Shown here: positions 8,729 through 19,058 of the stretch, piece after piece
Position numbering within the stretch: the first letter of the stretch is position 1
Layout of the letters: every line of letters begins with the position of its first letter
DNA from: Pseudomonadota bacterium
Lineage (GTDB): Bacteria; Pseudomonadota; Alphaproteobacteria; Caulobacterales; Caulobacteraceae
NCBI GenBank assembly: GCA_963205025.1
Contig: CAUJHO010000062.1
Location: 1-49,004, forward strand
DNA: 49,004 nucleotides
Direction: 5' to 3'
Made by a program: the position numbers and the translations under genes
Notes under the pieces: model-generated
The model's input: the letters and a program-made list of their open reading frames with translations, nothing else
Database searches by the model: none
Told to the model about the DNA's origin: nothing

Positions 8729-9381
8729 TGGTGAAGCTCTTCGCCCACCCCTTCTCGTCCTACAGCTGGAAGGCGCAGATCGCGCTGTATGAGAACGCCA
8801 CGCCGTTCGAATACCGCTTTATGGAAGACGCGGGCGCCATGGACGAGCTGGCCACCCTGTGGCCGCTGAAGAAATTCCCGCTCTTGCTCGACGGCGATCA
8901 GGCGGTGATGGAGGCGACCGCCATCATCGAACACCTCGCCGTGCATCATCCCGGTCCGGTCCGGCTGATCCCGGAAGATCCGGCAGCTGCGGTGAAGGTG
9001 CGGATGCTGGACCGCGTCTTCGACAACTATGTGAATCGGCCCCAACAGGACATCATCTTCGAGGTCATCCGGCCCGAAGGGGCCAATCGCGATCCGCATG
9101 GGGTCGCGCGGTCACGCGAGATGCTCCAGACGATCTATGGCTGGCTCGATCAGCAGATGGCGGGGCGTGAGTGGGCGGCGGGCGATGACTTCACCATGGC
9201 CGACTGCGCGGCGGCCCCGGCCCTGTTCTATGCCGACTGGACCGAGGAAATCCCGGCGGATCTGACGACGCTGAAGGCCTATCGCGCCCGGCTGCTGGCC
9301 CGGCCCTCGGTCGCACGTTGTGTCGAAGACGCGCGGCGGTTCAGGCCGTATTTTCCCCTGGGTGCCCCGGACCGGGATTAG
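8728..9381 (+). CDS. Glutathione S-transferase family protein
   Basis: A 217-residue GST with a thioredoxin-like N-terminal domain (MVKLFAHPFSSYSWKAQIAL, with Ser residues at the usual catalytic place; the glutathione gamma-glutamyl site is seen as MEATAIIEHL at about 70-79) and an all-helical C-terminal domain containing the N-capping motif GDDFTMADCAAAPAL. It conjugates glutathione to an electrophile or acts as a peroxidase; the substrate is unknown. The ATG overlaps the stop of the VOC gene. An in-frame opening extends further upstream but lies in the VOC gene. The TAG stop overlaps the convergent lipoprotein gene by four bases. Confidence 0.9.
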   Translation: MVKLFAHPFSSYSWKAQIALYENATPFEYRFMEDAGAMDELATLWPLKKFPLLLDGDQAVMEATAIIEHLAVHHPGPVRLIPEDPAAAVKVRMLDRVFDNYVNRPQQDIIFEVIRPEGANRDPHGVARSREMLQTIYGWLDQQMAGREWAAGDDFTMADCAAAPALFYADWTEEIPADLTTLKAYRARLLARPSVARCVEDARRFRPYFPLGAPDRD

Positions 9382-9932
9382 GGCAGCGGTTGCCCTGGCC
9401 CGACCGGGATCAGTTCGGTTCCGACGTCCGGCGCGACGGTTTCCAGCCCCTCCAGGGTCGGATTGTCGGGATAGGTCGTCCCATCGAAGGTCAGGCGGAC
9501 CTGGGCCCCTTCAGCACCGCCGCCACTGACCCCGACGCTGAGGTCACCCCAGCCGTGGCTGGTGGTGTCGAGCCCCCGCACCGGGGCCTGGGTCACGCTG
9601 GTTTGGGTGACGACCCGCCAGCCCTCGCCCGCGCGCGCCAGCACCAGAACCGGACAACCGCCCGAGCCGCACCACATCGGCCCCATGACATAGCCGACGA
9701 CCTCGTCGGTTCCGTCGCCATCCAGATCGACGGCGGCGGCATTGTAAGTCCCCTCGCCTTCACCCACCGTCGTTCGCAGATAGGTGACGGCGTCGGCCGG
9801 AACGGTGGCTGCCCGGGATGCAGGTACCGGCTCGGCCCCACCCGTCCCGGCCGGAGCCTCGGCACCGCTATCCGCCGGCTGGCAGGCCACCAGCGCGAGG
9901 GCAGCGCCGAGGAGAAGTACAGATGTGCGCAT
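9378..9932 (-). CDS. Hypothetical lipoprotein with calcium-like DxDGDG loop
   Basis: A 184-residue protein with a signal peptide and lipobox ending at Cys17 (LALVAC), so likely membrane-anchored in the periplasm. A low-complexity Ala/Gly/Pro linker follows, then a domain containing DLDGDGTDEVVGY, an EF-hand-like or FG-GAP-like calcium-binding loop. I do not recognise the family beyond that. It converges on the GST gene with overlapping stop codons and lies 43 bases after the DUF2061 gene on the same strand. Confidence 0.7.
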   Translation of the reverse strand: MRTSVLLLGAALALVACQPADSGAEAPAGTGGAEPVPASRAATVPADAVTYLRTTVGEGEGTYNAAAVDLDGDGTDEVVGYVMGPMWCGSGGCPVLVLARAGEGWRVVTQTSVTQAPVRGLDTTSHGWGDLSVGVSGGGAEGAQVRLTFDGTTYPDNPTLEGLETVAPDVGTELIPVGPGQPLP

Positions 9933-9975
9933 GGGGCGCTCCTTCTTGAAGTGTTCGACCCTTGGGCCGAGGTGG

Positions 9976-10494
9976 TCAGCCGGTCGCCTTCGCTATGGCA
10001 CCCGCACGCCGCCGTTCGATTCGTCGCCAGATCCGGTCGTGCAGGGTGAAAAATGCCGTCTGGACGATCGGTTCGATGGTGCCGACGGCCAGCGCAATAC
10101 GCCAGTCCCGCGTCAGGGCAAGGGCCACCAGCACCGCCACCGCAAAATGCATGAGGCCATAGCTGACCGACTTGGCCGCCAGGGTTCTGAAGCTGGTCGG
10201 CAGGGCGTGGCTGCCGGCGTGGTGGTCATGCAGGCCGACCCGACCCTCGAATGCCTCGGACGCCTCCTGCAGGCCTGACAGCCGGCCGCGATCCTCGATC
10301 CGGTGCCAGACCCGGTCATGGACGGCGAAGGCGAGGGTCTGGACTATCGGCTCGACCAGACCCACGGCCAGCGCCATGCGCCAGTCGCGGGTAATGGCCC
10401 AGGCCACGAGGATCGCCACGATCAGGTGCATCGTCCCGTAGGAGACGATCTTCAGCCAGAGCTCTTTCGCCGCCATGGCGAGTTTGCGAACCAT
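9976..10494 (-). CDS. Membrane protein with two DUF2061 domains
   Basis: A 172-residue inner-membrane protein built from a direct duplication. Each half (about 10-67 and 103-160) carries a version of SYGxMHxxVAxLVAxAxTRDWRxALAVG and ends in EPIVQTxxFxxHDRxWxRIE; a charged linker containing LHDHHAGSHALP joins them. DUF2061 proteins are small membrane proteins of unknown function, usually with a single domain of about 60-70 residues. The start at 10494 has no strong Shine-Dalgarno sequence; a second Met at residue 7 is possible. It is divergent from guaB. Confidence 0.85.
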   Translation of the reverse strand: MVRKLAMAAKELWLKIVSYGTMHLIVAILVAWAITRDWRMALAVGLVEPIVQTLAFAVHDRVWHRIEDRGRLSGLQEASEAFEGRVGLHDHHAGSHALPTSFRTLAAKSVSYGLMHFAVAVLVALALTRDWRIALAVGTIEPIVQTAFFTLHDRIWRRIERRRAGAIAKATG

Positions 10495-10569
10495 TCTTGG
10501 AAAATGGTCGCCGCAGAGCCACGCGACAAGGCAATTATTCTGATGACGACGATAAGGCGGGCCTGCCCC

Positions 10570-12083
<1,514 letters not shown>

Positions 12084-12102
12084 GCTTGGGAGGGCTCACA
12101 TC

Positions 12103-12522
12103 ATGGATCATTCGCATATGTTCCCGGGCGTTCACCCCGACCTGATCGTCGCCGGTTTCACCATCGTCCTGGCCATCATCCAGATCGCCTGGGCCGTCAT
12201 CGCCCGGACCAACGAAACCGGCATGAAGTGGAACGCCGGGCCGCGCGATACCGCAGCGTCCCCGCCCGGCGTCGTGGCGGGACGGCTGGCCCGGGCCCAG
12301 GCCAATCTGATGGAAACCCTGCCGCTGTTTCTGGGGGCAGTCGCCCTCGTTCACCTGGCCGGCAAGCAGGGCGACCTGTCGATCTGGGGCACGCACCTGT
12401 TTCTGTTCGCCCGCATTCTCTACCTGCCGCTCTATCGTTGGGGCGTGTCGGGCCTGCGGACCCTGGCCTGGGCGGCCGCGCTGGTCGGTCTGTGCATGAC
12501 GCTCTCCGCGCTGTTCGTCTAA
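12103..12522 (+). CDS. MAPEG family membrane protein
   Basis: A 139-residue integral membrane protein of the MAPEG family (membrane-associated proteins in eicosanoid and glutathione metabolism). Four hydrophobic segments are visible, and the signature lies in ARAQANLMETLPLFLGAVAL, with the Arg/Asn/Glu residues that line the glutathione site in family members. Bacterial members are poorly characterised, so the reaction is unknown. It follows guaB by 19 bases and precedes the rRNA methyltransferase by three, so it is likely read from the same transcript. Confidence 0.88.
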   Translation: MDHSHMFPGVHPDLIVAGFTIVLAIIQIAWAVIARTNETGMKWNAGPRDTAASPPGVVAGRLARAQANLMETLPLFLGAVALVHLAGKQGDLSIWGTHLFLFARILYLPLYRWGVSGLRTLAWAAALVGLCMTLSALFV

Positions 12523-12525
12523 CCC

Positions 12526-13761
12526 ATGAGAGACGGCGGGCGAATTGCGGCGGCCATCGAGGTTCTGACGGACCTTGAGACGCGCCGCGTGCCTGCCAAG
12601 GTCGCGCTCAAGGCCTGGTCCGATCGCTCCCGCTTTGCCGGAGCCAAGGACCGGGCCTTCGTGTCCGGCCTGGTGCTGGATGCCCTGAGAAAGCGCCGCT
12701 CGACCACCTGGCGGATGGGCGAAGACAGTCCACGCGCCGCTGTACTGGGCGTACTGGCCTGGGGCTGGCGCTGGCCCACGGATCGACTGGCCGAGGCCGC
12801 TGGCGAGGAACCGCACGGCCCCGGCACCCTGACCGAAGTCGAACGCACCGCCCTCGCCTCGCCGCGTGCTCTGGACGACGCCCCCGCTCCGGTGCGCGGT
12901 GACTATCCCGACTGGCTGGACCCGCATCTGGCCCGCGTCTTTAGCGATGCCCGCGCCGAGGAGGCCGCGGCTCTCGCCGAGCGCGCACCGGTGGACCTGA
13001 GGATCAATACCCTCAAAACCGACCCGGAGCGGGCCTTCAAAGCCTTGCAGCCGCTGGGGGCTGAACCGGTGGCAGAGGTGCCGACCGCCGCTCGAATCCC
13101 GGCCCCGGACCCCGCCGTTCGCACCGGCGCGGTCGAGACGATCCCGGCCTTCCACAAGGGCTGGTTCGAAGTTCAGGACCTCGGCAGCCAGCGCGCGGCC
13201 CTAATGGCCGGCGACATCAAGGGCAAGCAGGTGCTGGATTTCTGCGCCGGCGGCGGCGGCAAGACCCTGGCGCTCGCCATGGCGATGGGGAACACCGGCC
13301 AGCTCTACGCCTACGACAACGACGCGCGCCGGATGGCCGACATCATCCCGCGGGCCCAGCGCGCGGGCGTGCGCAATCTCCAGGTCCGTTCTCCGGTCAC
13401 GCCTGACGCCCTGAAGGGTCTCGAAGGCAAGATGGACGTCGTCTTCGTCGACGCGCCCTGCACCGGCTCGGGCACCTGGCGGCGGCATCCCGACACCAAA
13501 TGGCGCCTGACGCCCGACCAGCTCGACCGCCGCATGGCCGAGCAGGACGCCGTGCTCGACCAGGCCGCGACCTTCGTGAAGCCTGGCGGGCGGCTGGTCT
13601 ATGTCACCTGCTCGCTGTTCGCCGAGGAGAACGAGGATCGGGTGGCGGGGTTCTTTGTGCGCGTGGTCGGCTTCGCCCAGGCCGGCGAGGCCATACGCTT
13701 GCCGCCGCTGTCGGCCGGGACGGACGGGTTCTTCGCCTGCGTGCTGGAGCGAAGCGGATGA
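12526..13761 (+). CDS. RsmB-like 16S rRNA m5C methyltransferase
   Basis: A 411-residue RsmB/NOP family enzyme that methylates a cytosine of rRNA at C5 with SAM. The N-terminal part is a NusB-like helical domain; the catalytic domain shows the SAM motif VLDFCAGGGGKTLALA (about residues 236-251), DAPCTGSGTWRR with the releasing Cys, and the nucleophile motif VTCSLFAEENE. Length and layout fit RsmB or the related RsmF group; I leave the symbol open. The ATG lies three bases after the MAPEG gene, and its TGA stop overlaps the ATG of the first OmpA-like gene. Confidence 0.92.
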   Translation: MRDGGRIAAAIEVLTDLETRRVPAKVALKAWSDRSRFAGAKDRAFVSGLVLDALRKRRSTTWRMGEDSPRAAVLGVLAWGWRWPTDRLAEAAGEEPHGPGTLTEVERTALASPRALDDAPAPVRGDYPDWLDPHLARVFSDARAEEAAALAERAPVDLRINTLKTDPERAFKALQPLGAEPVAEVPTAARIPAPDPAVRTGAVETIPAFHKGWFEVQDLGSQRAALMAGDIKGKQVLDFCAGGGGKTLALAMAMGNTGQLYAYDNDARRMADIIPRAQRAGVRNLQVRSPVTPDALKGLEGKMDVVFVDAPCTGSGTWRRHPDTKWRLTPDQLDRRMAEQDAVLDQAATFVKPGGRLVYVTCSLFAEENEDRVAGFFVRVVGFAQAGEAIRLPPLSAGTDGFFACVLERSG

Positions 13762-14276
13762 CGCGCCTCTTAGGATCTGCGATCGCAATCGCCGCCTTCC
13801 TCGGGTCCGTTACCAGCGCGGAGGCGCACTGCACGCCCGGGGTCGGTTATTCGATTATCTTTCCGTCCGGCCTCGCTGAATGTGGCAGCGCCGACAACTT
13901 CTGTTGGCAGGTGCTCGACATGGCCGCCGCGACCTGGGCTCAAGGTGGCGGCACCGTTCGGGTAATCACAAGAGCCGATACGGTCGGGACAGCTGAAGCC
14001 AGCCGCCTGCTCACCGACCAGCGCGCTGGCTATCTTCGGGAGCAGCTCGCCGAGCGTGGCGTGTCGCCCGATCAGATCGTCATCGACAGTCGCGGAGATC
14101 AAGACTTGGCCCGACCAACGGCCGATGAGATCGCAGAACCGCTCAACAATATCGCGTCGGTCGAACTGCCTGAGGCGTTTGCGGCGGCGCGGCGGCGCCA
14201 TTTCGAAGCCTACCTCGAATGGGCCGAAGCAGAGCGCGGGGCCGGTCGCGTGCCGCCACCCTATATGGGATGCTGA
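13758..14276 (+). CDS. OmpA-like periplasmic protein, first tandem copy (degenerate peptidoglycan site)
   Basis: A 172-residue secreted protein: signal peptide (about 1-24, ending AEAHC) and a shortened OmpA C-terminal-like domain, seen as TRADTVG, LTDQRAGYLREQLAERGVSPDQI and [16 protein letters not shown]. Asp74 of the peptidoglycan site is kept, but the matching Arg is replaced: the second copy reads LNNRVEV where this one reads LNNIASVEL, a two-residue insertion with Ser in place of Arg. Four Cys (25, 42, 49, 172) are at places shared with the second copy and could form disulfides. The start at 13758 overlaps the rsmB-like stop; an upstream opening is in the other gene. Confidence 0.75.
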   Translation: MTRLLGSAIAIAAFLGSVTSAEAHCTPGVGYSIIFPSGLAECGSADNFCWQVLDMAAATWAQGGGTVRVITRADTVGTAEASRLLTDQRAGYLREQLAERGVSPDQIVIDSRGDQDLARPTADEIAEPLNNIASVELPEAFAAARRRHFEAYLEWAEAERGAGRVPPPYMGC

Positions 14277-14809
14277 TGTTGAGGCGGGTCGTCCCAATAA
14301 TGCTTGCCACCATCGCAGCGATCGGCCTGGCAGGCGCGGCGGAGGCGCGGTGCTCATATAGGCACCCTACCGTCCTGTTTGGCGCAGGCGCTTCTGACTG
14401 TCCCCAAAGCAGCGCTGATTGCAGCGCCTTCCACCAGAATCTGGACTCCAGCGTTGATATCTGGCGGTCACAAGGCGGCGGCTTGGTACGCCTGATCGGA
14501 CATTCGGACACCCTGCCATCGGCCGGTGATAGTTTTTTGCTGTCGGAGCAGCGCGCCGTGACGGTTCGCGACTACCTGATTGCTCGTGGAATCCCCGCTG
14601 AACAAATCACCTTGGAAGCCAGAGGCGAACTTGATCTCGCCCGACCGACAGCCGATGGCGTAGCCGAGACGCTCAACAATCGGGTCGAAGTCGACCTGAC
14701 CGATGGCCTGCGCCGAGCTCTCGAAGGCCAGCGGCGAGAATACGCGGTCCAGCTCGAAGCTGCCTTGGCCGCTGGCCTCCAACCGCCTCCCCGTCCCCCC
14801 TGCATCTGA
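14276..14809 (+). CDS. OmpA-like periplasmic protein, second tandem copy
   Basis: A 177-residue secreted paralogue of the preceding gene, sharing a base of its stop codon (TGATG). It has a signal peptide (about 1-25, ending AAEARC) and an OmpA-like domain with both peptidoglycan-binding residues in place: Asp78 in GHSDT and Arg136 in LNNRVEV, plus [18 protein letters not shown] and ITLEARGE. Cys26, 42, 49 and 176 match the first copy. Unlike OmpA or Pal there is no beta-barrel and no lipobox, so it is probably a soluble periplasmic peptidoglycan binder. Similarity to the first copy is visible at DNA level too, notably around 14110-14160 and 14640-14690. Confidence 0.8.
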   Translation: MLRRVVPIMLATIAAIGLAGAAEARCSYRHPTVLFGAGASDCPQSSADCSAFHQNLDSSVDIWRSQGGGLVRLIGHSDTLPSAGDSFLLSEQRAVTVRDYLIARGIPAEQITLEARGELDLARPTADGVAETLNNRVEVDLTDGLRRALEGQRREYAVQLEAALAAGLQPPPRPPCI

Positions 14810-14820
14810 GAATCCCTCCC

Positions 14821-16374
14821 GTGACCGACCACCAGAAAGTCCTCATCGTCGATTTCGGCAGCCAGGTGACGCAGCTGATCGCGCGGCGTCTGCGCGAGGC
14901 CAACGTCTATTGCGAGATCCATCCGTTCCAGAAAGCCGAGGCCGCGCTTCAGGCCATGACCCCGGCGGCCATCATCCTGTCGGGCGGCCCCGAGAGCGTG
15001 CACGAGGAGGGCAGCCCGCGTGCGCCCCAGGCCGTATTCGACGCCGGCGTGCCGGTGCTGGGCATCTGCTACGGCGAGATGACGATGTGCGAACAGCTGG
15101 GCGGCAAGGTCGAGGGCGGCCACACCCGCGAGTTCGGTCGCGCCGAGATCACCGTGCAGAAGGCCTCACCCCTGCTGGACGGCCTGGCCGGGGTCGGCGA
15201 TGAAGAGACCGTCTGGATGAGCCACGGCGACAAGATCGTCGCCATCCCTGAGGGCTTTGAGGTGATCGCCACCTCGCCCGGCTCGCCCTATGCGGTGATC
15301 GGCGACGAGACGCGGCGGCTGTACGGTATCCAGTTCCACCCCGAGGTCATGCACACGCCGCGCGGCGCGGCCATGCTGAAGAACTTCACCCACCGGATCG
15401 CGGGGCTGTCCGGCGACTGGACCATGGCCGCCTATCGCGACGAAAAGATCGCCCAGATCCGCGCCCAGGTCGGCGACGCCAAGGTCATCTGCGGCCTGTC
15501 GGGCGGGGTGGATTCCTCGGTCGCGGCCGTGCTGATCCACGAGGCCATCGGCGACCAGCTGACCTGTGTGTTCGTCGACACCGGCCTGCTGCGAAAGGAT
15601 GAGGCCAGCCAGGTCACGACCCTGTTTAAAGAGCACTATAATATCCCGCTGATCCATGTGGATGCGTCAAAGGAATTCCTCGGTGCCCTGGCCGGTCAGT
15701 CGGACCCGGAGACCAAGCGCAAGACCATCGGCCGGGTCTTCATCGAGATTTTCGACCGCGAGTCCGCCAAGATCGACGGGGCCGAATTCCTGGCTCAGGG
15801 GACGCTCTATCCCGACGTGATCGAGAGCGTCTCGGCCTCCAGCGGCAAGGCCCATGTCATCAAGAGCCACCACAATGTCGGCGGCCTGCCCGACTATATG
15901 AAGCTCAAGCTGGTCGAACCCTTGCGCGAACTGTTCAAGGACGAGGTGCGCGCCCTGGGCCGCGAGCTGGGCCTGACCGATGCGTTTGTCGGTCGCCACC
16001 CCTTCCCCGGACCCGGCCTGGCTATCCGCATCCCCGGCGAGATTACCCCGGATGCCGTGGCGACCCTCCAGGAGGCCGACGCCATCTATCTGGACGAGAT
16101 CCGCAAGGCCGGCCTCTATGACGAGATCTGGCAGGCCTTCGCCGTGCTGCTGCCGGTCAAGACGGTCGGCGTCATGGGCGACGCCCGCACCTACGAAAAG
16201 GTCCTGGCCCTGCGCGCCGTCACCTCGACCGACGGCATGACGGCGGACTTCTACCCCTTCCCGTGGGAGATGCTGGGCCGCACCGCCACCCGGATCATCA
16301 ACGAGGTCCGCGGCGTGAACCGCGTGGTTTATGATGTGACCTCCAAGCCACCGGGGACGATCGAGTGGGAGTAG
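14821..16374 (+). CDS. guaA: GMP synthase (glutamine-hydrolysing)
   Basis: Converts XMP to GMP with ATP and glutamine in the cytoplasm. The 517 residues comprise a class I amidotransferase domain (nucleophile Cys83 in GICYGEM; His and Glu in QFHPEV), an ATP pyrophosphatase domain with the PP-loop [12 protein letters not shown], and a C-terminal dimerisation domain with [13 protein letters not shown] and the final [11 protein letters not shown] typical of GuaA. It starts with GTG, 11 bases after the second OmpA-like gene. Together with guaB it covers the two dedicated steps of GMP synthesis. Confidence 0.98.
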   Translation: MTDHQKVLIVDFGSQVTQLIARRLREANVYCEIHPFQKAEAALQAMTPAAIILSGGPESVHEEGSPRAPQAVFDAGVPVLGICYGEMTMCEQLGGKVEGGHTREFGRAEITVQKASPLLDGLAGVGDEETVWMSHGDKIVAIPEGFEVIATSPGSPYAVIGDETRRLYGIQFHPEVMHTPRGAAMLKNFTHRIAGLSGDWTMAAYRDEKIAQIRAQVGDAKVICGLSGGVDSSVAAVLIHEAIGDQLTCVFVDTGLLRKDEASQVTTLFKEHYNIPLIHVDASKEFLGALAGQSDPETKRKTIGRVFIEIFDRESAKIDGAEFLAQGTLYPDVIESVSASSGKAHVIKSHHNVGGLPDYMKLKLVEPLRELFKDEVRALGRELGLTDAFVGRHPFPGPGLAIRIPGEITPDAVATLQEADAIYLDEIRKAGLYDEIWQAFAVLLPVKTVGVMGDARTYEKVLALRAVTSTDGMTADFYPFPWEMLGRTATRIINEVRGVNRVVYDVTSKPPGTIEWE

Positions 16375-17120
16375 GCGACGACCTTCCGGACGGGCTTGAT
16401 GCGCTTCGGGCCCAACTCGGTCTTGCCGACACCATGCGGCTTATCGAGCGTACGGCGAGATGGGTTGATCCCGCCACGTTCAAACTGTTGCCGTTGTGGT
16501 ATCCAGAGTTCACTCGCCGAGGCTTGTTCTACAAAAACAACTGGACGGAGCCGCAGCTCAACACCCGACGCAGTTCTGGTGAATCCACACATAAGCAGGA
16601 GGGGAACCTCGGAGCCAACAAGGCTCTAACTCAGGCGCTTGGCCTTCGGTCAAAGGATCGACCCAATTGGTCATGCTGCCATATCTGGGGTGTAGACGAC
16701 GCCCTCTACCAGAACGCAAATGAGGTAGTCCAAGATCGGCGATACTTCTCGTGTGTCGGGAACATGGTTCTGCTCCCAACGCCTCTCAAGGCGTTCACGG
16801 ATGTCATGCCTGAAGTGAAGTCGATGCTCCGCATCTGTGCTTCACAGTTATACGGCTGGCGCTGCGATCATCCTTCGCTGACCCAGACCTTGAAGAGGCT
16901 GGACGGCTGGACGGATTGGTCTGCCTATCCGGCCAGTTGGCCGCGCCCCGACAAGGCATCGATTCCGTTAGGCGTTCGGTTTCTCACGCCTGAAATCCGA
17001 CAGACCGCATTGCGACGGATGGCCCGGATTTTTCAAGACTTGGAATCTGCCGGACCTCACTATCCCCGGCAGGAAGTTGAGGAAGCTCTCGTGTATTGGA
17101 AGATCACCCGACCGGGTTAG
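16365..17120 (+). CDS. Hypothetical protein with possible HNH-like segment
   Basis: A 251-residue protein I do not recognise. It starts with GTG overlapping the guaA stop region by ten bases; a later in-frame Met at about residue 24 is possible. The middle part reads [17 protein letters not shown] and then [20 protein letters not shown]: the order His ... Gly-Asn-Met-Val-Leu-Leu-Pro recalls the first two motifs of HNH nucleases, but the final His/Asn is not clear, so this is only a resemblance. It is rich in Trp and Cys, has no signal peptide and no membrane segment. Base composition is visibly lower in G+C than guaA, suggesting transfer, and a toxin-antitoxin pair follows. Confidence 0.6.
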   Translation: MGVGDDLPDGLDALRAQLGLADTMRLIERTARWVDPATFKLLPLWYPEFTRRGLFYKNNWTEPQLNTRRSSGESTHKQEGNLGANKALTQALGLRSKDRPNWSCCHIWGVDDALYQNANEVVQDRRYFSCVGNMVLLPTPLKAFTDVMPEVKSMLRICASQLYGWRCDHPSLTQTLKRLDGWTDWSAYPASWPRPDKASIPLGVRFLTPEIRQTALRRMARIFQDLESAGPHYPRQEVEEALVYWKITRPG

Positions 17121-17140
17121 GCTTAGCCATGTCCGGCACA

Positions 17141-17169
17141 TTGCTGAACTGACGCAGGAATGCTATCTT
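17141..17169 (+). promoter_or_regulatory. Predicted promoter of vapBC-1
   Basis: TTGCTG at 17141-17146 and TATCTT at 17164-17169 are separated by 17 bases, a good sigma-70 match. The implied leader to the antitoxin ATG at 17198 is about 22 bases. Confidence 0.6.
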
Positions 17170-17182
17170 ACTGCGATCTTAC
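17162..17182 (+). promoter_or_regulatory. Direct repeat over the -10 element, candidate antitoxin operator
   Basis: GCTATCTTAC at 17162-17171 and GCGATCTTAC at 17173-17182 are direct repeats, nine of ten positions equal, spaced by one base. They cover the -10 element and start region of the vapBC-1 promoter, where an AbrB-type antitoxin would be expected to bind. Confidence 0.4.
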
Positions 17183-17197
17183 AGGTCGCTCGCCGCC

Positions 17198-17473
17198 ATG
17201 CCTACACCAACTAAGACTGTTACGACGGTCGTTTCGACCAAAGGCCAGGTGATCCTGCCCAAGTCCGTGCGCGATCAGCGCCGCTGGTCGCCGGGTACGC
17301 GCTTGACAGTGGAAAGCACGCCCGAGGGTGTCCTGCTCAAGGCCGAGCCTGTCTTCACGCCCAGTCGGGTGGACGCGGTCTTCGGGTCATTGGTTCATAC
17401 CGGCAAGCCCAAAACCATCGAGGAGATGGATGCGGCCATCGTAGCAGAGGCCCGGCGGCGTGCGCGCGATTGA
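17198..17473 (+). CDS. AbrB/SpoVT-fold antitoxin (VapB-like)
   Basis: A 91-residue DNA-binding antitoxin. The swapped-hairpin AbrB domain is at the N-terminus (TTVVSTKGQVILPKSVRDQR, about residues 9-28), followed by LTVESTPEGVLLK; the C-terminal part (about 52-91) probably wraps the toxin. It overlaps the PIN-domain gene by 14 bases, the usual antitoxin-first order of vapBC modules. It likely represses its own promoter at the direct repeat upstream. Confidence 0.88.
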   Translation: MPTPTKTVTTVVSTKGQVILPKSVRDQRRWSPGTRLTVESTPEGVLLKAEPVFTPSRVDAVFGSLVHTGKPKTIEEMDAAIVAEARRRARD

Positions 17474-17849
17474 CACCAATGTCGTCGTCCGGTTCCTCAC
17501 CAACGACGATAAGAGTCAGGCCAAGGCGGCTCGCCTGGCCGTCGAGGCGGGCGACATTTTCATCCCGACGACGGTGCTATTGGAGGCTGAATGGGTTCTG
17601 CGCGGCGCCTATGGCTTTACCGGCGCCGAAATCGTCGCGGCGATGCGTGGCCTCGTCGGCCTTCCGGGCGTCGCCGTCGAGAACCCGGCTCGCCTGGCCC
17701 AGGCCCTTGACTGGATGAGCCGGGGCATGGACTTCGCAGACGCCCTTCACCTGTCGTCGGCTACAGGCTGCAGCGCCTTCCTGACCTTTGACCGTCGATT
17801 GGTCAAAGCCGCCGCCAAGCTGGTCCCCTTCGCTGTTCAGGCCCCGTGA
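17460..17849 (+). CDS. PIN-domain RNase toxin (VapC-like)
   Basis: A 129-residue PIN-domain ribonuclease that would cleave RNA when freed from its antitoxin. The acidic metal-binding residues are all visible: Asp5 (AIDTNVVVRF), Glu42 (VLLEAEWVL), Asp94 within MDFADALH, and Asp111 in TFDRR. It starts with GTG inside the antitoxin gene, so translation is probably coupled. Length is typical for VapC. No truncation is seen, so the toxin should be active. Confidence 0.9.
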   Translation: MRAIDTNVVVRFLTNDDKSQAKAARLAVEAGDIFIPTTVLLEAEWVLRGAYGFTGAEIVAAMRGLVGLPGVAVENPARLAQALDWMSRGMDFADALHLSSATGCSAFLTFDRRLVKAAAKLVPFAVQAP

Positions 17850-17876
17850 AGGCATCATTCATTGCCCGGTGACCAC

Positions 17877-19052
17877 ATGATCCGCCGCCTCGCCCTTGCG
17901 CTTGCCATCAGTGGGCTGGCTCTATCTGCAATCGCTCAGGAACGGCCTGATCCCGCCACGATCACCGCTGCCGGCGATGGTCCCTATGTGGTGCCGGGTG
18001 CGGCCCGCGGCTGGCTTGAGCGCAGCGTCTCACCGGAGCTGACGCCAGTTGAACGGCGCGTCTCGCGCACCGGCCAGATCACGGTGGCGGCGGTCGGCGC
18101 GGTTCCGGCCTTCACCGTGCCCTTGCGTCCCGTCGTCGGCACGCCGGCCGCAGATACCCTGCCGCTGGATCCCGCGACCCGGTTGCTGGTCCTGGCCGAC
18201 ACCCACGGCGAATATGAGATCGTGGTGGAATTCCTGCGCCGTCAGGGCGTCATCGATGCGGACCTCAACTGGGCCTTCAGCGACGGCCAGATGGTGGTCA
18301 CCGGCGACATCTTCGATCGGGGCGCCCATCAGCTCGAAATCCTGTGGCTGTTCTACAAGCTCCAGGCCGAGGCCGAGGCGGCGGGGGGCGCGCTGCACAT
18401 CCTGTTGGGCAATCACGAGAACATCGTCCTGCGCAACGACCTGCGCTACCTGCACCCGCGCTATGCCGAGACGGCGCGCATCCTGGGGGTCGAGAGCTAC
18501 CCGGACCTGTTCACCGCCGAAACGCTGCTGGGCGATTGGCTGCGCTCGCGCCCGGCGGTGCTGAAGCTGGGCGATCTGTTGTTCCTGCACGGCGGCATCT
18601 CGCCCCAGGTGGTGGACGCGAACCTGACGATCAGCCAGTTGAACGCAGGCGTCCTGCACTCGCTGGAAACCCCGGTCGCGCGTCGTAGCGAGCTGGACGA
18701 GACCAAGGCCCTCATCGTCGGCGGCTTCGGTCCCCTGTGGTTCCGGGGCTATTTCCCCGATCAGACCCGACCCGACCGGCCGTATATGGCCCCCTCCGAG
18801 GTCGAACGATCACTGGCCCATTTCGGCGTCAGCCGTATCCTCGTCGGCCATACCGTCGTGGATCATGTCACCCCGCTCTATGACGGTCGCGTCATCGCCG
18901 TTCAGGTCTATCCCGAGCGGGACGATGAAACCGGCCAGCCGATCCTTGAGGGAGCTTTGCGCGATCAGGGCCACTGGTTCCGCGTCAATGCCCAGGGCGA
19001 ACGCATCCTGCTGGACCTGCCCGCCAGTGACGAGGCGGCGGATGCGACGTAG
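17877..19052 (+). CDS. Secreted Shelph-type metallophosphatase
   Basis: A 391-residue calcineurin-like PPP-superfamily phosphatase with a signal peptide (about 1-20, ending AIAQ), so exported to the periplasm. Metal-binding motifs occur in order: ADTHGEY (Asp108, His110), GDIFDRG (143-149), GNHEN (178-182), LHGGISP and VGHTVVDH near the end. The layout matches the Shewanella-like protein phosphatases; the substrate is unknown. I chose the ATG at 17877 so that the signal peptide is at the terminus; a TTG at 17862 is possible. It follows the toxin gene by 27 bases but looks functionally unrelated to it. Confidence 0.88.
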   Translation: MIRRLALALAISGLALSAIAQERPDPATITAAGDGPYVVPGAARGWLERSVSPELTPVERRVSRTGQITVAAVGAVPAFTVPLRPVVGTPAADTLPLDPATRLLVLADTHGEYEIVVEFLRRQGVIDADLNWAFSDGQMVVTGDIFDRGAHQLEILWLFYKLQAEAEAAGGALHILLGNHENIVLRNDLRYLHPRYAETARILGVESYPDLFTAETLLGDWLRSRPAVLKLGDLLFLHGGISPQVVDANLTISQLNAGVLHSLETPVARRSELDETKALIVGGFGPLWFRGYFPDQTRPDRPYMAPSEVERSLAHFGVSRILVGHTVVDHVTPLYDGRVIAVQVYPERDDETGQPILEGALRDQGHWFRVNAQGERILLDLPASDEAADAT

Positions 19053-19058
19053 GGTGCC

